Below, one piece after another: positions 43,394 to 53,091 of a stretch of DNA of 60,377 nt. Below the pieces are notes generated by a model. It was given only the letters and a program-made list of their open reading frames with translations, did no database searches and was not told the DNA's origin. The DNA comes from an uncultured Bacteroidales bacterium (lineage in GTDB: Bacteria; Bacteroidota; Bacteroidia; Bacteroidales; UBA932). Made by a program: the position numbers and the translations under genes. The stretch covers positions 1-60,377 of the forward strand of contig CAMXAU010000016.1 of NCBI GenBank assembly GCA_947179325.1, given 5' to 3'. Position 1 is the stretch's first letter; every line of letters starts with the position of its first letter.

Positions 43394-46195
43394 CTATTCC
43401 GCCTTTGGACTCATGACAACCTCTATGAAGTTGCCCTGGCTCAGGATCTCCTGAAGTACAGACTTGATGTTCTCTGCGTTTATCTTGGCAACTGCAGCCT
43501 CGTAGAGCGCATCCTCATCTTCTCCGAAGTCGTACCATTGCTGGAGCTGTCCCATCCAGTAGTTGTTAGAGATACGTGACTCAGGAATGTTCTTCTTGAA
43601 GTTCTCTATCGTCCTTGTCAGCTGCTCCTCTGTAGGACCGTTTTTGGCAAGGTTCTCAAGTCCTTCCACAGCAAGCTTGCGGAGATTGTCAACCTGCTCC
43701 GGATTTGTGTTGAAGTAAACCTGTATCAGCGCCCTTTCCTCTGGCAGCCTCTGCAGGCCGATATTTGCGGAAGCTCCATAGGTTCCGCCTTCCTCTTCGC
43801 GGAGAGTATCGGTGTAGATCATGTCAAGTATATATGACGCAGCGTCAAGGATTACTTCAGTCTCCAGGCTGTACGGGATATATGCGGACCATACCTGCAG
43901 TACAGTATTCATCGGTGTCTGCATAGTGGTCTCGAATGCATTCTCTATCTTCCCTTTCTGGATCCTGGAAGTGTTGTCCTTTATGTACTTGCTTGCCTTC
44001 TTGCCTTTAGGAAGTGAACCTATATACTTCTCAACCATAGGCTTGAGTGTTTCGAGATCGACATTTCCGACAATGTATACACTTGCTCCAGCCGCATCCT
44101 TGAACAGTTGGCGGTAGACTCTCTCTATTGTTGCAAGCGAAGCATTCTCGATGACTTCTTCTGAAAGGATGACGTTTCTCGGGTCGTTGCCGAACATTGT
44201 CCCGGTGTATTCTTTCTGGAAAATGAAGTTAGGCTGATTCTTGATGTTAGGGTAGACTGCCTTTATCTGCTCCATTCCAATGTTGAACTCATCAGCATCG
44301 AATCTCGGGTCAGTGAACTCAAGGTACATCAGCTGGAATGCAGTCTCAAGGTCTTTAGGTGAGCTTGACGCCCTTATTCCGTGCCTTATTGAAGAAATAT
44401 ATGGAGATGCACTTACGGACTTGCCGGCGAGCATCTTGCTAAGCTGTGATGACGGGAATTTTGACAGGCCGCTGTTGCGCTGGAAAAGTGACCATACATT
44501 GCTCTCGAATGAGGTCAGGTCTTCAGTGGCGATGAGGCTCTCGCCGCCGTCCATCCTCAGGTTAATCATGACCTGGTCTTTCTTGTATTCAGTAGGGAGC
44601 ACGACAACCTTGACCCCGTTCTTGAGAGTCCACTCTGTCGCACCGTAGATTGTACTGGTCTCTTTCTTTACAGGGGAACCTTTCAGCATAGCCGGATCAA
44701 GAAGCGGTTCATTTGCCTGCTCTTCTGCATTTGCCTCAATCTCTGATGCTGCAACTTCATTGTATGCGGCAAGCAGGTCGCTCTCGGCCGGATGCACCAT
44801 GCCTTCCTTCTCCGGAGCCTTGTAGACAATGACGAGATTGTTGGACGGGATCAGCTGTGATACAAACTGGTTGAGCAGCTGTGCGCTGATCTGGCTGCAC
44901 AGCTGGGTCGCAACTTCATTCTCGGTCTCTGGAGTCATGTACGGCTTGTTGTCGAAGAAGTTGTTGATGTACAGATCAATAAAGTCGCTGTTTTTGCGTG
45001 TCTCCGCACCTTCTACCTGCTGCTCATACATACGCAGGATGTTGTCCTTTGCACGCTGTACCTCTGCATCAGTAAATCCGAACCTCTGCATCTTCTCTAC
45101 TTCAGTGAGGAACGCCTTGAATGCAGCAACGGATTCTCCGTCCTTGCATGCCACGCTTCCGAATATAGCCTCGCATGTTTCGCACAGTTCCCCGATTCCG
45201 AGGCTTGCCCTGATGAACGGCGCGCCTGGCCTGGATGTGATGTCGTTGAACCTCTCGCTCATGATGAGGTAGATGTAGTCATTGAGGAGATTCAGGAAGA
45301 ATCCGTAATCTGTACTGTTCAGCTCTTCTGGAGTAGGCTCGCTTTTCCAGAATATTGTAAGTTCTGTGTTTGTAGCTTCCGGATCTGTGATTATCCCTAT
45401 TATAGGCTCATCGTTGTCAGGAATCTTATGCATTTCCTTTGCCTTAGGATTTACTGCGGCAGGGATATCGCTGAACCTGTCCCTTATCTTGGCCTCTATC
45501 TGGTCTACGTCGATGTCGCCGACTACGATGACTGCCTGGAGGTCAGGGCGGTACCATGTGTGATAGAAGTTTGTAAGGCTTTCAGGCTTGAATGTCTCAA
45601 GGTTCTCCTGGCTTCCGATCAGGGTGCATGTCGCATATTTCGAGTCCCCATAATAATATGGAAGTGATTTCTCGAACATTCTCCATGATGCGGTGTTCCT
45701 TGACCTCTTCTCCTCGATGATGACTCCGCGCTCCTTGTCAATCTCTATAGGGTCGCATGTCACAAAGTGCGAATAGTCATGCATGATAAGGATGCAGGTG
45801 TCAATTATGCCTTCCCTTGTCACAGGGATGTTGTTGAGCATATATGTAGTTTGCTCAACGCCTGTCTGTGCGTTGATGTTCCTTCCGAACTCCGCACCGA
45901 TTTTCTGCAGATATTCAAGCATCTGCTTTCCAGGGAGGTTCTGTGTACCGTTGAAGCACATGTGCTCAAGAAAGTGTGCAAGGCCGTCCTGGTCTGGTGT
46001 CTCCTGGATGGCGCCTACATTTGTAGCAAGATAGAACTCCGCTCTTCCGGCAGGCTTGTCATTATGCCTGATGTAGTAGGTAAGCCCGTTCTCGAGCTGG
46101 CCTTTCCTTACCTCAGGATCGTTCGGGAGCTGGCTCTGCCCGAACATAGAGGTTGCGGTAATGATTGCCGCAAGTAATACAAAAATCCGTTTCAT
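43394..46195 (-). CDS. M16 family zinc metalloprotease (insulinase/pitrilysin type), exported
   Basis: A 933-residue exported peptidase. I start at MKRIFVLLAAIITATSMFG, which forms a signal peptide; the frame is open 12 codons upstream. The first M16 domain has the inverted zinc motif HFLEH in LAHFLEHMCFNGTQNLPGK, with the downstream glutamate probably in ERGVIIEEKRSR. A second, inactive M16 domain spans about residues 520-920 (WTLKNGVKVVVLPTEYKKDQ, GGTYGASANIG, NIGMEQIKAVYPNIKNQPNF). This two-domain form matches the PqqL-like single-chain M16 proteases of Bacteroidetes, which probably cut peptides in the periplasm. It is a single gene with its own terminator. Confidence 0.92.
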   Translation of the reverse strand: MKRIFVLLAAIITATSMFGQSQLPNDPEVRKGQLENGLTYYIRHNDKPAGRAEFYLATNVGAIQETPDQDGLAHFLEHMCFNGTQNLPGKQMLEYLQKIGAEFGRNINAQTGVEQTTYMLNNIPVTREGIIDTCILIMHDYSHFVTCDPIEIDKERGVIIEEKRSRNTASWRMFEKSLPYYYGDSKYATCTLIGSQENLETFKPESLTNFYHTWYRPDLQAVIVVGDIDVDQIEAKIRDRFSDIPAAVNPKAKEMHKIPDNDEPIIGIITDPEATNTELTIFWKSEPTPEELNSTDYGFFLNLLNDYIYLIMSERFNDITSRPGAPFIRASLGIGELCETCEAIFGSVACKDGESVAAFKAFLTEVEKMQRFGFTDAEVQRAKDNILRMYEQQVEGAETRKNSDFIDLYINNFFDNKPYMTPETENEVATQLCSQISAQLLNQFVSQLIPSNNLVIVYKAPEKEGMVHPAESDLLAAYNEVAASEIEANAEEQANEPLLDPAMLKGSPVKKETSTIYGATEWTLKNGVKVVVLPTEYKKDQVMINLRMDGGESLIATEDLTSFESNVWSLFQRNSGLSKFPSSQLSKMLAGKSVSASPYISSIRHGIRASSSPKDLETAFQLMYLEFTDPRFDADEFNIGMEQIKAVYPNIKNQPNFIFQKEYTGTMFGNDPRNVILSEEVIENASLATIERVYRQLFKDAAGASVYIVGNVDLETLKPMVEKYIGSLPKGKKASKYIKDNTSRIQKGKIENAFETTMQTPMNTVLQVWSAYIPYSLETEVILDAASYILDMIYTDTLREEEGGTYGASANIGLQRLPEERALIQVYFNTNPEQVDNLRKLAVEGLENLAKNGPTEEQLTRTIENFKKNIPESRISNNYWMGQLQQWYDFGEDEDALYEAAVAKINAENIKSVLQEILSQGNFIEVVMSPKAE

Positions 46196-46282
46196 GTATT
46201 GATAATGGTTAATAAATAATTTCATCTGCATTTTGACTGGCTAATTCATCTAGAATTAGACGCATAATATCTGCAAAAGCTA

Positions 46283-46290
46283 CAAATTTA
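46283..46290 (-). promoter_or_regulatory. -7 box of the M16 protease gene
   Basis: Minus-strand TAAATTTG, 88 bp upstream of the chosen start codon. The -33 box is unclear. Confidence 0.4.
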
Positions 46291-46351
46291 TACAAAAAAT
46301 CCATAAAGTGGCAGGTTTTCATGTCTGCTTGCTATCATGGGTGAGGTTTAG

Positions 46352-46383
46352 GTTGTGTGTGGCTGGCTTTTTTATTAACTTTG
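46352..46383 (+). promoter_or_regulatory. Promoter of the short LysR-type gene
   Basis: GTTG at 46352-46355, a 20-bp spacer and TAACTTTG at 46376-46383 give a near-consensus promoter. The start codon at 46482 leaves a leader of about 90 nt. Confidence 0.5.
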
Positions 46384-46481
46384 CCATCCTCGCGGCATGA
46401 TACAGAAGAGCCAAAGGGCTTTTATTGTGCGGCCCGCTGGTGGCGTTCTATGGATGTAACGGCAGAATATCAAAGACTGGT

Positions 46482-47021
46482 ATGGAAGATTTCAAGCTAA
46501 AGATATTTACGGTGCTCTGCCGGACAGGCAGCTTTACAGCGGCTGCCTCGCAGCTTGGCATAAGCCAGCCGGCTGTGAGTCAGAATATAAAGGACCTGGA
46601 GAGTATGCTCGGGACTTCGCTTTTTGTCCGTTCATATGGCAGGATGGAGATCACTCCGGCTGGAAAGGTGCTGCAGCATTATGCAGGACGTATCCTTGGA
46701 GAGTATTCTGCATTGACGGCGGCTTTCACTCCTGTGCCTGACGGAGAGGATAAGCTGAATATATATATGCCTGCAGTCTCGCGGGAGCTCTTTGCTTCAG
46801 ACCTCTTGTCTGTGCTTAAGATATTGCGTCCAGGACTGGATGTCACGATTGTGGACGATATGGGGGAGGCGGATATCAATCTTATTGAAATGCTTGATAA
46901 AAAGAAGAAAGACACAGGCATAGTGATAGATGTCCATGTCTTTCCTCTTGCTCACCCTATGTCCGGGCTTGTCAGCCAGGCAATAGAGCTTGTACGTTAC
47001 AGTAATGTGCTATCTGATTGA
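46482..47021 (+). CDS. Short LysR-type transcriptional regulator
   Basis: A 179-residue protein with a full LysR-type winged HTH at residues 1-65 (FTVLCRTGSFTAAASQLGIS, QPAVSQNIKDLESMLGTSLF, and ITPAGKVLQHYAGRIL). I start at MEDFKLKIFTVLC; an open extension to 46425 adds 19 unconvincing residues. LysR regulators normally have about 300 residues. Here the effector part is only about 90 residues (LNIYMPAVSRELFASDLLSV, DINLIEMLDKKKKDTGIVID, HPMSGLVSQAIELVRYSNVL), which reads like parts of a binding domain with its middle missing. It may be a natural short form. The 3' end overlaps the convergent esterase by 12 bp. Confidence 0.8.
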   Translation: MEDFKLKIFTVLCRTGSFTAAASQLGISQPAVSQNIKDLESMLGTSLFVRSYGRMEITPAGKVLQHYAGRILGEYSALTAAFTPVPDGEDKLNIYMPAVSRELFASDLLSVLKILRPGLDVTIVDDMGEADINLIEMLDKKKKDTGIVIDVHVFPLAHPMSGLVSQAIELVRYSNVLSD

Positions 47022-48029
47022 CGAAAGCCAGCGTTCAAGTGATGCCTCGAACTCTTCGCGGCAATAGCCGATCCTGTCATTGCCCTTGCCGATATATTTG
47101 TCTTTGCTGAATCCCCAGCCATGTCCTCCTGCAGGGTAGATGTGCATCTCTGCCGGAACTTTATTCTCAAGAAGGGCACTGTAGAAGAGGATGCTGTTCT
47201 GTGCAGGGACAGTGGTGTCATCATTTGACAGGGCGATGAATGTCTCAGGTGTGTCACTGGATACCTGTCTCTCAAGGGAATATCTTTTCTCAAGACCTTT
47301 ATATCTGCGGCAGGCCTTGTCCCATTCGTTCCAGGATTTCCCGTTTCGGCCAGCAGCGTCTTTCTCGTAGCCGATGAGCTGGTTATGAGTACCCTGATGT
47401 GTAATCTTCATGTCAAATGAAATTACCGGATAAATCAGCACACCGAAATCCGGCCTTGTCGCTGCGTCTGTGTACATTGTAAGTGCTGTTGCTGCAAGGT
47501 GTCCTCCTGCAGAGAAGCCCATGACGCCAATCTGGTTGACTCCCCATTCTGCAGCATGCTCCCTGCAATAGCGGAATGTATTCTGGACATCGGCCAATGG
47601 CACCTCATTGTGCCCGTTGGGAAGACGGTATTTGACTACAGCTACAGTGATTCCCTTCTCAATCATCCATTCTGCTACATAGATACCTTCATTATATGAT
47701 GAAACGATACTGTATCCGCCTCCAGGGCACACTATTATCATCTGTCCGTTAGGCTTCTTAGGGAAATACAGGTCAAAACGTGCATTTGCATTGATATTAC
47801 CGATGTTGCCGCTTTCAGGAACAGTCTCCGCGCCGGAAAGGCCATTTGATTCTGCCATCATGTAGCCTGCAGAGCTGACTTTCTTCGCCACGACAGGATC
47901 AGTGTTTTCTACAAGCGAATCAGAGTAGAGCAGTATTGTCTCGTCCGGTTTCAGTTTTGTGCCAGGCTGGGCAGAAACAGCAGCATATGCCAATAGTCCC
48001 GCAGCCATAATAGATAGTCTCTTTTTCAT
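47010..48029 (-). CDS. Secreted alpha/beta-hydrolase (esterase/acetylxylan-esterase-like)
   Basis: A 339-residue exported hydrolase. The start at MKKRLSIMAAGLLAYAAVSA gives a clean signal peptide; a longer frame runs to 48308 through the nifJ terminator and is not used. The oxyanion-hole loop is IIVCPGGGYSIVSSYNEG, the nucleophile elbow GVMGFSAGGHLAATAL, the acid probably in LSNDDTTVPAQNS and the histidine in YPAGGHGWGFSKDKY. This is the BD-FAE/LIP-type carboxylesterase family, common on polysaccharide-derived esters. No polysaccharide-utilisation genes lie beside it. It overlaps the short LysR gene end by 12 bp. Confidence 0.88.
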   Translation of the reverse strand: MKKRLSIMAAGLLAYAAVSAQPGTKLKPDETILLYSDSLVENTDPVVAKKVSSAGYMMAESNGLSGAETVPESGNIGNINANARFDLYFPKKPNGQMIIVCPGGGYSIVSSYNEGIYVAEWMIEKGITVAVVKYRLPNGHNEVPLADVQNTFRYCREHAAEWGVNQIGVMGFSAGGHLAATALTMYTDAATRPDFGVLIYPVISFDMKITHQGTHNQLIGYEKDAAGRNGKSWNEWDKACRRYKGLEKRYSLERQVSSDTPETFIALSNDDTTVPAQNSILFYSALLENKVPAEMHIYPAGGHGWGFSKDKYIGKGNDRIGYCREEFEASLERWLSSIR

Positions 48030-48053
48030 TTTATGTGATTTTGTTGTTATAAC

Positions 48054-48086
48054 AGAAAAGGCCGGTGTTACCATCCGGCCTTTTCT
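48054..48086 (-). terminator. Terminator of nifJ
   Basis: A 12-bp perfect stem (AGAAAAGGCCGG and its complement) with an A-rich and T-rich base lies 26 bp past the nifJ stop. Confidence 0.9.
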
Positions 48087-48111
48087 ATCATTATATCCGC
48101 ATGAAGCGAAA

Positions 48112-51100
48112 TTATTTAGCAAGACGCTTGTAGGTCTCAAGACGTACTTTTGCGAATTCCTCTGTCTTCTGGAGAAGTTCAGCGGCATTCTCAGGGAACA
48201 TCTTGTAGAGAGAAGCAAAACGTACCTCACCTTTGAGGAAATCCTGGAATTTGCTCCAGTCTGGCTCCTTGCTGTCAAGCGAGAACGGATTCTTGTCTGT
48301 TCCCTCAAGAGCAGGGTTGTATCTGTAAAGATGCCAGTAACCGCATTCTACAGCGAGTTTCTCCTCTTTCTGGCTGAGTCCCATGCCGGCTTTGAGGCCG
48401 TGGTTGATACATGGAGAGTAAGCGATGATGAGTGATGGTCCATCATATGCCTCAGCCTCCTTGATTGCGTTGAAGTACTGTGCCGGGCTTGCTCCCATAG
48501 CAACCTGTGCAACATATACATATCCGTAGCTCATCGCCATCATTCCGAGGTCTTTCTTGCGGATCTTCTTTCCTGAAGCAGCGAATTTAGCGATAGCTCC
48601 GACAGGGGTTGCCTTGGATGACTGTCCACCGGTGTTAGAATAAACCTCAGTATCAAGGACAAGGAGATTTACATTTTCACCAGAAGCCAATACGTGGTCA
48701 AGTCCGCCGTATCCGATATCGTAGCTTGCACCGTCACCGCCGATGATCCACTGGCTGCGTGCCGGGATGAAGTTCTGGTAAACAAGTAGAGACTTGCAAG
48801 TGTCGCATCCGCAGTCCTTCATGAGAGGTACAAGTGCGTCTGCAACTTCGCGTGTAACCTTCGCATCGTTGCGGTTCTCAAGCCATTTTGTGAAGAGGGC
48901 CTTCATCTCGTCTGTGCAGCAAGTGCATGCAAGTCCCTGCTCCATGAGCTTGGCAACAGTTGCGCGTGCCCTGTCAGAACCGAGCTTCATTCCGAGACCG
49001 AACTCGCAGAAGTCCTCAAACAGTGAGTTGCCCCATGCCGGTCCATGTCCCTGTGCATCTGTACAGTATGGAGATGCAGGATATGACGCTCCGTAAATAG
49101 AAGAACATCCTGTTGCGTTGGCAATCATCATGTGGTCTCCGAACAGCTGGGTGATAGTCTTTATATAAGGTGTCTCACCACATCCTGCGCAGGCTCCAGA
49201 GAACTCGAACAGAGGCTGTGCGAACTGTGCGTTCTTCACATTCTGAGTCTTAGGCTGCACGTTTTCCTTGTAGCCTACGTGTGAGTGCAGGTAGTCGAAG
49301 TTTGCCTGCTCCGGATTCTGAGTCTCTGCAGGCATCATTACGAGGGCTTTCTCCTTTGCCGGGCAGACATCGGCACAGTTGCCGCAGCCAGTACAGTCGG
49401 CAGGGGATACCTGCATTGTGTATATATACTCCTTGAATACAGCCTTGCCCTGTGCCTTCTTGACAGACTCAGGTGCAGCTGCGGCCTCCTCAGCGGTCAT
49501 GAGGTATGGGCGGATAGCTGCGTGAGGGCAGACAAATGCACATGTGTTGCACTGGATACAGTTCTCAGCCTTCCATTCAGGGATGTTTACAGCGATACCG
49601 CGTTTCTCGTATGCAGCCGTGCCGGCAGGGATGGTTCCGTCAACGAACTCATTGAATGCGCTTACATGGAGTGAGTCGCCGCACTGTGCATTGATTACAT
49701 CAGCGATGTTCTTGACGAACTCAGGTGCGAGCCTGTCCTTGTTAGGGTTCTCGAATTTAGCAGTGATGTCCTTCCACTCTGCAGGGACGTTGACCTTGGT
49801 GTATTCACCACCTCTGTCAACGGCAGCATAGTTCATGTTGACGATGTTCTCACCTTTCTTGCCATAGCTCTTCACAATCGCTTTCTTCATGTATGCGACT
49901 GCATCCTCGTAAGGGATGATGCCTGTGATCTTGAAGAATGCAGACTGGAGGATTGTGTTTGTCCTTCCGCCAAGTCCGATTTCAGATGCAATCTTTGTGG
50001 CATTGATGATATAGAGTGTGATGTTCTTCTTTCCGATAACGGATTTCACATGGTCAGGGATCCTCTTGATTGTCTCTTCCTCATCCCAGATGCTGTTGAG
50101 GAGGAGGGTTCCGTTCTCCTTGATGCCCTTGAGCACGTCATACTTGGTGAGGTATGAAGGAACGTGGCATGCAACGAAGTCAGGAGTTGATACGAGATAA
50201 GGAGCCTTGATAGGAGTGTCTCCGAAACGGAGGTGTGAACATGTGTATCCGCCTGATTTCTTTGAATCGTAGTCGAAATATCCCTGGCAGTATTTAGGTG
50301 TGTGGTCTCCGATGATCTTGATTGTGTTCTTGTTTGCTCCGACAGTACCGTCAGAACCGAGACCATAGAATTTACATTCTGTTGTACCAGGCTTTACGAT
50401 TGAGATTTCCTCTTTAGGAGGGAGTGACTTGAATGTCACGTCATCAATGATTCCTATTGTGAATCCGTCCTTAGGCTCGGCAAGTGCAAGGTTCTCGTAG
50501 ACAGAAACAATCTGTGCAGGAGTTGTGTCCTTTGAAGAAAGTCCGTAGCGTCCTCCGATTATGAGAGGTGCATTCTCCTTGCCCTGGAACAGTGCCTTGA
50601 TGTCAAGGAGAAGAGGCTCTCCGATTGATCCCGGCTCCTTGGTCCTGTCAAGGACTGCAATCCTCTTGACTGACTTAGGAAGGACTTTCATGAAATATTT
50701 TGCAGAGAATGGCCTGTAGAGCCTTACGATAAGTATACCGACTTTCTTTCCCTGTGTCGCAAGGTAATCGATTGTCTCCTTGACAGTCTCAGTCACAGAA
50801 CCCATTGCGACGATGATGTCCTCTGCGTCAGCGGCACCGTAGTAGTCGAATGGACGGTAGTTCCTGCCGGTAAGCTCGCTGATTTCTCCCATGTATCTTG
50901 CGACAACATCAGGAACAGCATCATAATACTGGTTGCATGCCTCGCGTGCCTGGAAGTATACGTCTGCATTCTGTGCAGTACCGCGGGTTACCGGGGCGTT
51001 TGGTGTGAGAGCCTTTGCCCTGAATTTAGCAAGAGACTTTGTGCTGACCATATCCTTGAGCTTCTCCTCGTCGATAAGCTCGATCTTCTGGATTTCATGT

Positions 51101-51636
51101 GAAGTGCGGAATCCGTCGAAGAAATGGATGAAAGGAATGCTTGACTTGATTGTAGAAAGATGTGCTACAGCAGCCATGTCAAGAGCTTCCTGTACTGAAG
51201 CCGATGCGAGCATTGCGAAGCCTGTCTGGCGGCATGCCATCACGTCCTGGTGGTCTCCGAAGATAGAGAGGGCGTGCGATGCAAGGGCACGTGCTGAGAC
51301 GTGGAATACAGAAGGCAGCATCTCACCTGCAATCTTGTACATATTTGGAATCATGAGAAGCAGACCCTGTGATGCAGTGAATGTCGTGGTCAATGCTCCT
51401 GCCTGGAGTGAACCGTGCACTGCACCGGCTGCGCCTCCCTCACTCTGCATTTCGGTAACCTTGACTACCTCGCCGAAAAGGTTTTTCTTTCCTTGGGCTG
51501 CCCATTCGTCAACATATTCTGCCATTGTTGATGATGGTGTGATAGGGTAGATTGCAGCGTGCTCACTGAACAGGTAAGCGATGTGGGCGGCTGCATAGTT
51601 ACCGTCACAAGTGATAAATTTTTTTTCGTTTGCCAT
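48112..51636 (-). CDS. nifJ: Pyruvate:ferredoxin (flavodoxin) oxidoreductase
   Basis: Oxidises pyruvate to acetyl-CoA and CO2 and reduces ferredoxin, a central anaerobic energy step in the cytoplasm. The 1174-residue single chain is the homodimeric type. I start at MANEKKFITCDGNYAAAHIA; the frame is open 19 codons further up. Domain I has YPITPSSTMAEYVDEWAAQG. The ferredoxin-like domain has two [4Fe-4S] motifs, CIQCNTCAFVCPHAAI and CTGCGNCADVCPAKEKAL. The TPP domain has SGACAGCGETPYIKTITQLF, WIIGGDGASYDIGYGGLDHV and TEVYSNTGGQSSKATP. The 2[4Fe-4S] ferredoxin at 37229 is a likely acceptor. It is transcribed alone. Confidence 0.97.
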   Translation of the reverse strand: MANEKKFITCDGNYAAAHIAYLFSEHAAIYPITPSSTMAEYVDEWAAQGKKNLFGEVVKVTEMQSEGGAAGAVHGSLQAGALTTTFTASQGLLLMIPNMYKIAGEMLPSVFHVSARALASHALSIFGDHQDVMACRQTGFAMLASASVQEALDMAAVAHLSTIKSSIPFIHFFDGFRTSHEIQKIELIDEEKLKDMVSTKSLAKFRAKALTPNAPVTRGTAQNADVYFQAREACNQYYDAVPDVVARYMGEISELTGRNYRPFDYYGAADAEDIIVAMGSVTETVKETIDYLATQGKKVGILIVRLYRPFSAKYFMKVLPKSVKRIAVLDRTKEPGSIGEPLLLDIKALFQGKENAPLIIGGRYGLSSKDTTPAQIVSVYENLALAEPKDGFTIGIIDDVTFKSLPPKEEISIVKPGTTECKFYGLGSDGTVGANKNTIKIIGDHTPKYCQGYFDYDSKKSGGYTCSHLRFGDTPIKAPYLVSTPDFVACHVPSYLTKYDVLKGIKENGTLLLNSIWDEEETIKRIPDHVKSVIGKKNITLYIINATKIASEIGLGGRTNTILQSAFFKITGIIPYEDAVAYMKKAIVKSYGKKGENIVNMNYAAVDRGGEYTKVNVPAEWKDITAKFENPNKDRLAPEFVKNIADVINAQCGDSLHVSAFNEFVDGTIPAGTAAYEKRGIAVNIPEWKAENCIQCNTCAFVCPHAAIRPYLMTAEEAAAAPESVKKAQGKAVFKEYIYTMQVSPADCTGCGNCADVCPAKEKALVMMPAETQNPEQANFDYLHSHVGYKENVQPKTQNVKNAQFAQPLFEFSGACAGCGETPYIKTITQLFGDHMMIANATGCSSIYGASYPASPYCTDAQGHGPAWGNSLFEDFCEFGLGMKLGSDRARATVAKLMEQGLACTCCTDEMKALFTKWLENRNDAKVTREVADALVPLMKDCGCDTCKSLLVYQNFIPARSQWIIGGDGASYDIGYGGLDHVLASGENVNLLVLDTEVYSNTGGQSSKATPVGAIAKFAASGKKIRKKDLGMMAMSYGYVYVAQVAMGASPAQYFNAIKEAEAYDGPSLIIAYSPCINHGLKAGMGLSQKEEKLAVECGYWHLYRYNPALEGTDKNPFSLDSKEPDWSKFQDFLKGEVRFASLYKMFPENAAELLQKTEEFAKVRLETYKRLAK

Positions 51637-51736
51637 AATTTTAAAATTTATGAATTTATCCTGGTTGTTTGTCGGTAAATTGTTATTAATCAATATTATA
51701 TAATTCCGTGCTCGGGCACGTGCATATACATCCGCA

Positions 51737-51744
51737 CAAATTTA
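51737..51744 (-). promoter_or_regulatory. -7 box of nifJ
   Basis: Minus-strand TAAATTTG about 100 bp before the start codon. The -33 element is not clear. Confidence 0.45.
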
Positions 51745-51888
51745 GTCAAAAAAAATGAGACGTATGCCATATTGTTGGAAAACTTTGTTTTCTTGTGCCT
51801 GCTTCTTTTGCATGGGAGGCATGTGGTCATCTTCTGTGTGGGGGCAGAAATTACTGCTGTATATGAAAATCTTGGCTTTAAATATGAT

Positions 51889-51932
51889 AAAAGCTCCAGA
51901 TGCCCAGTGTCCTGTGGCTGTCCGGAGCTTTA
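51889..51932 (-). terminator. Hairpin behind fabD
   Basis: On the minus strand AAAGCTCCGGA pairs with TCTGGAGCTTT (one G-T pair) around a structured 20-nt loop. The T-run is weak (TTTTAT), so this is a probable terminator. Confidence 0.5.
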
Positions 51933-51999
51933 TAGTCATAAGTATTGCAGATGCCCTAGAACTGAAATGCCGCGTTCCGGCAATGCAGTCTGCACCAGT

Positions 52000-52887
52000 T
52001 TACAGTGTAGTTATTCCCTCTATGGTCACATCTGGACCTGCAATTTTCTTTGCAAGTCCCTGCAGGACTGTCCCAGGGCCGATTTCCATGAAATATCCGG
52101 CTCCGTCTGCAACCATGTTCTTTATGGTCTGGGTCCATCTCACAGGTGAGGTCAGCTGTGTGAGGAGATTCTTCTTGATCTCAACAGGGTCAGTTGACGG
52201 CAGGGCAGTCACATTCTGGTATACAGGACAGATCGGCGTCTTGAGGATTGCCTTCTCGATTCCTTCAGCAAGCTCAAGCCTAGCAGGCTCCATCAGAGGG
52301 GAGTGGAATGCTCCGCCGACAGGGAGGACAAGCGCCCTCTTCGCACCTGCTGCCTTGCATTTCTCGCATGCCTCATTTACAGCTTCGATTTCCCCGGATA
52401 TTACTATCTGTCCGTCGCAGTTGTAGTTTGCCGGTACGACAATGCCGCTGCAGGAAGCGCAGATCTCCTCGACTTTCTCTGTCTGGAGTGCGATGATTGC
52501 AGCCATTGTTGAAGGCTTTATCTCGCATGCCTTCTGCATTGCACGTGCGCGTATTGACACGAGCCTCAGTCCGTCTTCAAAATCCATTGCCCCGGCTGCG
52601 GTAAGCGCAGAGAATTCTCCAAGTGAATGTCCTGCAACCATATCCGGCTGGAATCCATCGTAGCATTTTGCAAGCACAACAGAATGCAGGAAGATGGCAG
52701 GCTGTGTGGCCTTTGTCTGCTTGAGGTCTTCAGGTGTGCCCTCGAACATTATGTCTGTGATTCTGAAGCCGAGGATGTCATTTGCCTTGTCAAGCATCTC
52801 CTTTGCGACAGCATTTCCTTCATAGAGGTCTTTTGCCATGCCTGGAAACTGTGAACCCTGTCCAGGGAATACATAAGCTTTTTTCAT
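52000..52887 (-). CDS. fabD: Malonyl-CoA:acyl carrier protein transacylase
   Basis: Transfers malonyl groups from CoA to acyl carrier protein for fatty-acid synthesis. By my start at MKKAYVFPGQGSQFPGMAKD it has 295 residues; two ATGs up to 52917 are in frame. The oxyanion motif GQGSQ, the nucleophile in VAGHSLGEFSALTAAGAMDF, and ARAMQKACEIKPSTMAAIIA with the carboxylate-binding Arg region are present. The catalytic His is in GGAFHSPLMEPA, and the end has EIGPGTVLQGLAKKI. It stands alone, not inside a fab cluster, between nifJ and tRNA-Arg(CCG). Confidence 0.95.
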   Translation of the reverse strand: MKKAYVFPGQGSQFPGMAKDLYEGNAVAKEMLDKANDILGFRITDIMFEGTPEDLKQTKATQPAIFLHSVVLAKCYDGFQPDMVAGHSLGEFSALTAAGAMDFEDGLRLVSIRARAMQKACEIKPSTMAAIIALQTEKVEEICASCSGIVVPANYNCDGQIVISGEIEAVNEACEKCKAAGAKRALVLPVGGAFHSPLMEPARLELAEGIEKAILKTPICPVYQNVTALPSTDPVEIKKNLLTQLTSPVRWTQTIKNMVADGAGYFMEIGPGTVLQGLAKKIAGPDVTIEGITTL

Positions 52888-53037
52888 CTTGTCAAAAGTT
52901 TTCATCTCCGGTCCCATGCCCGCCGTGGGGCTGTTCCCGCGAGACTGATTTAAGTTTTAAACACCATTTTTCATGAAATTGTCAATGTCTTCTCCAAAAA
53001 CAATTTCCAAAAGTGCGGCAAAAATAATAAAAAATGT

Positions 53038-53045
53038 TAAATTTG
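53038..53045 (+). promoter_or_regulatory. -7 box of tRNA-Arg(CCG)
   Basis: TAAATTTG fits TAnnTTTG, about 47 bp upstream of the mature tRNA 5' end. No good -33 box is seen. Confidence 0.4.
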
Positions 53046-53091
53046 CAGCCGTTTGCTGATTATTGCGGCAGCATGCCGCCTTTCAGCCTGC

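Noticed and set aside
47010..48308. A longer version of the esterase frame starting at 48308.
   Set aside because: The extension runs through the nifJ terminator and into the nifJ 3' end and lacks family residues; the signal peptide at 48029 marks the true start.
51755..52426. A 223-residue plus-strand frame overlapping fabD.
   Set aside because: It is the antisense shadow of fabD; its hydrophobic start only resembles a signal peptide by chance.
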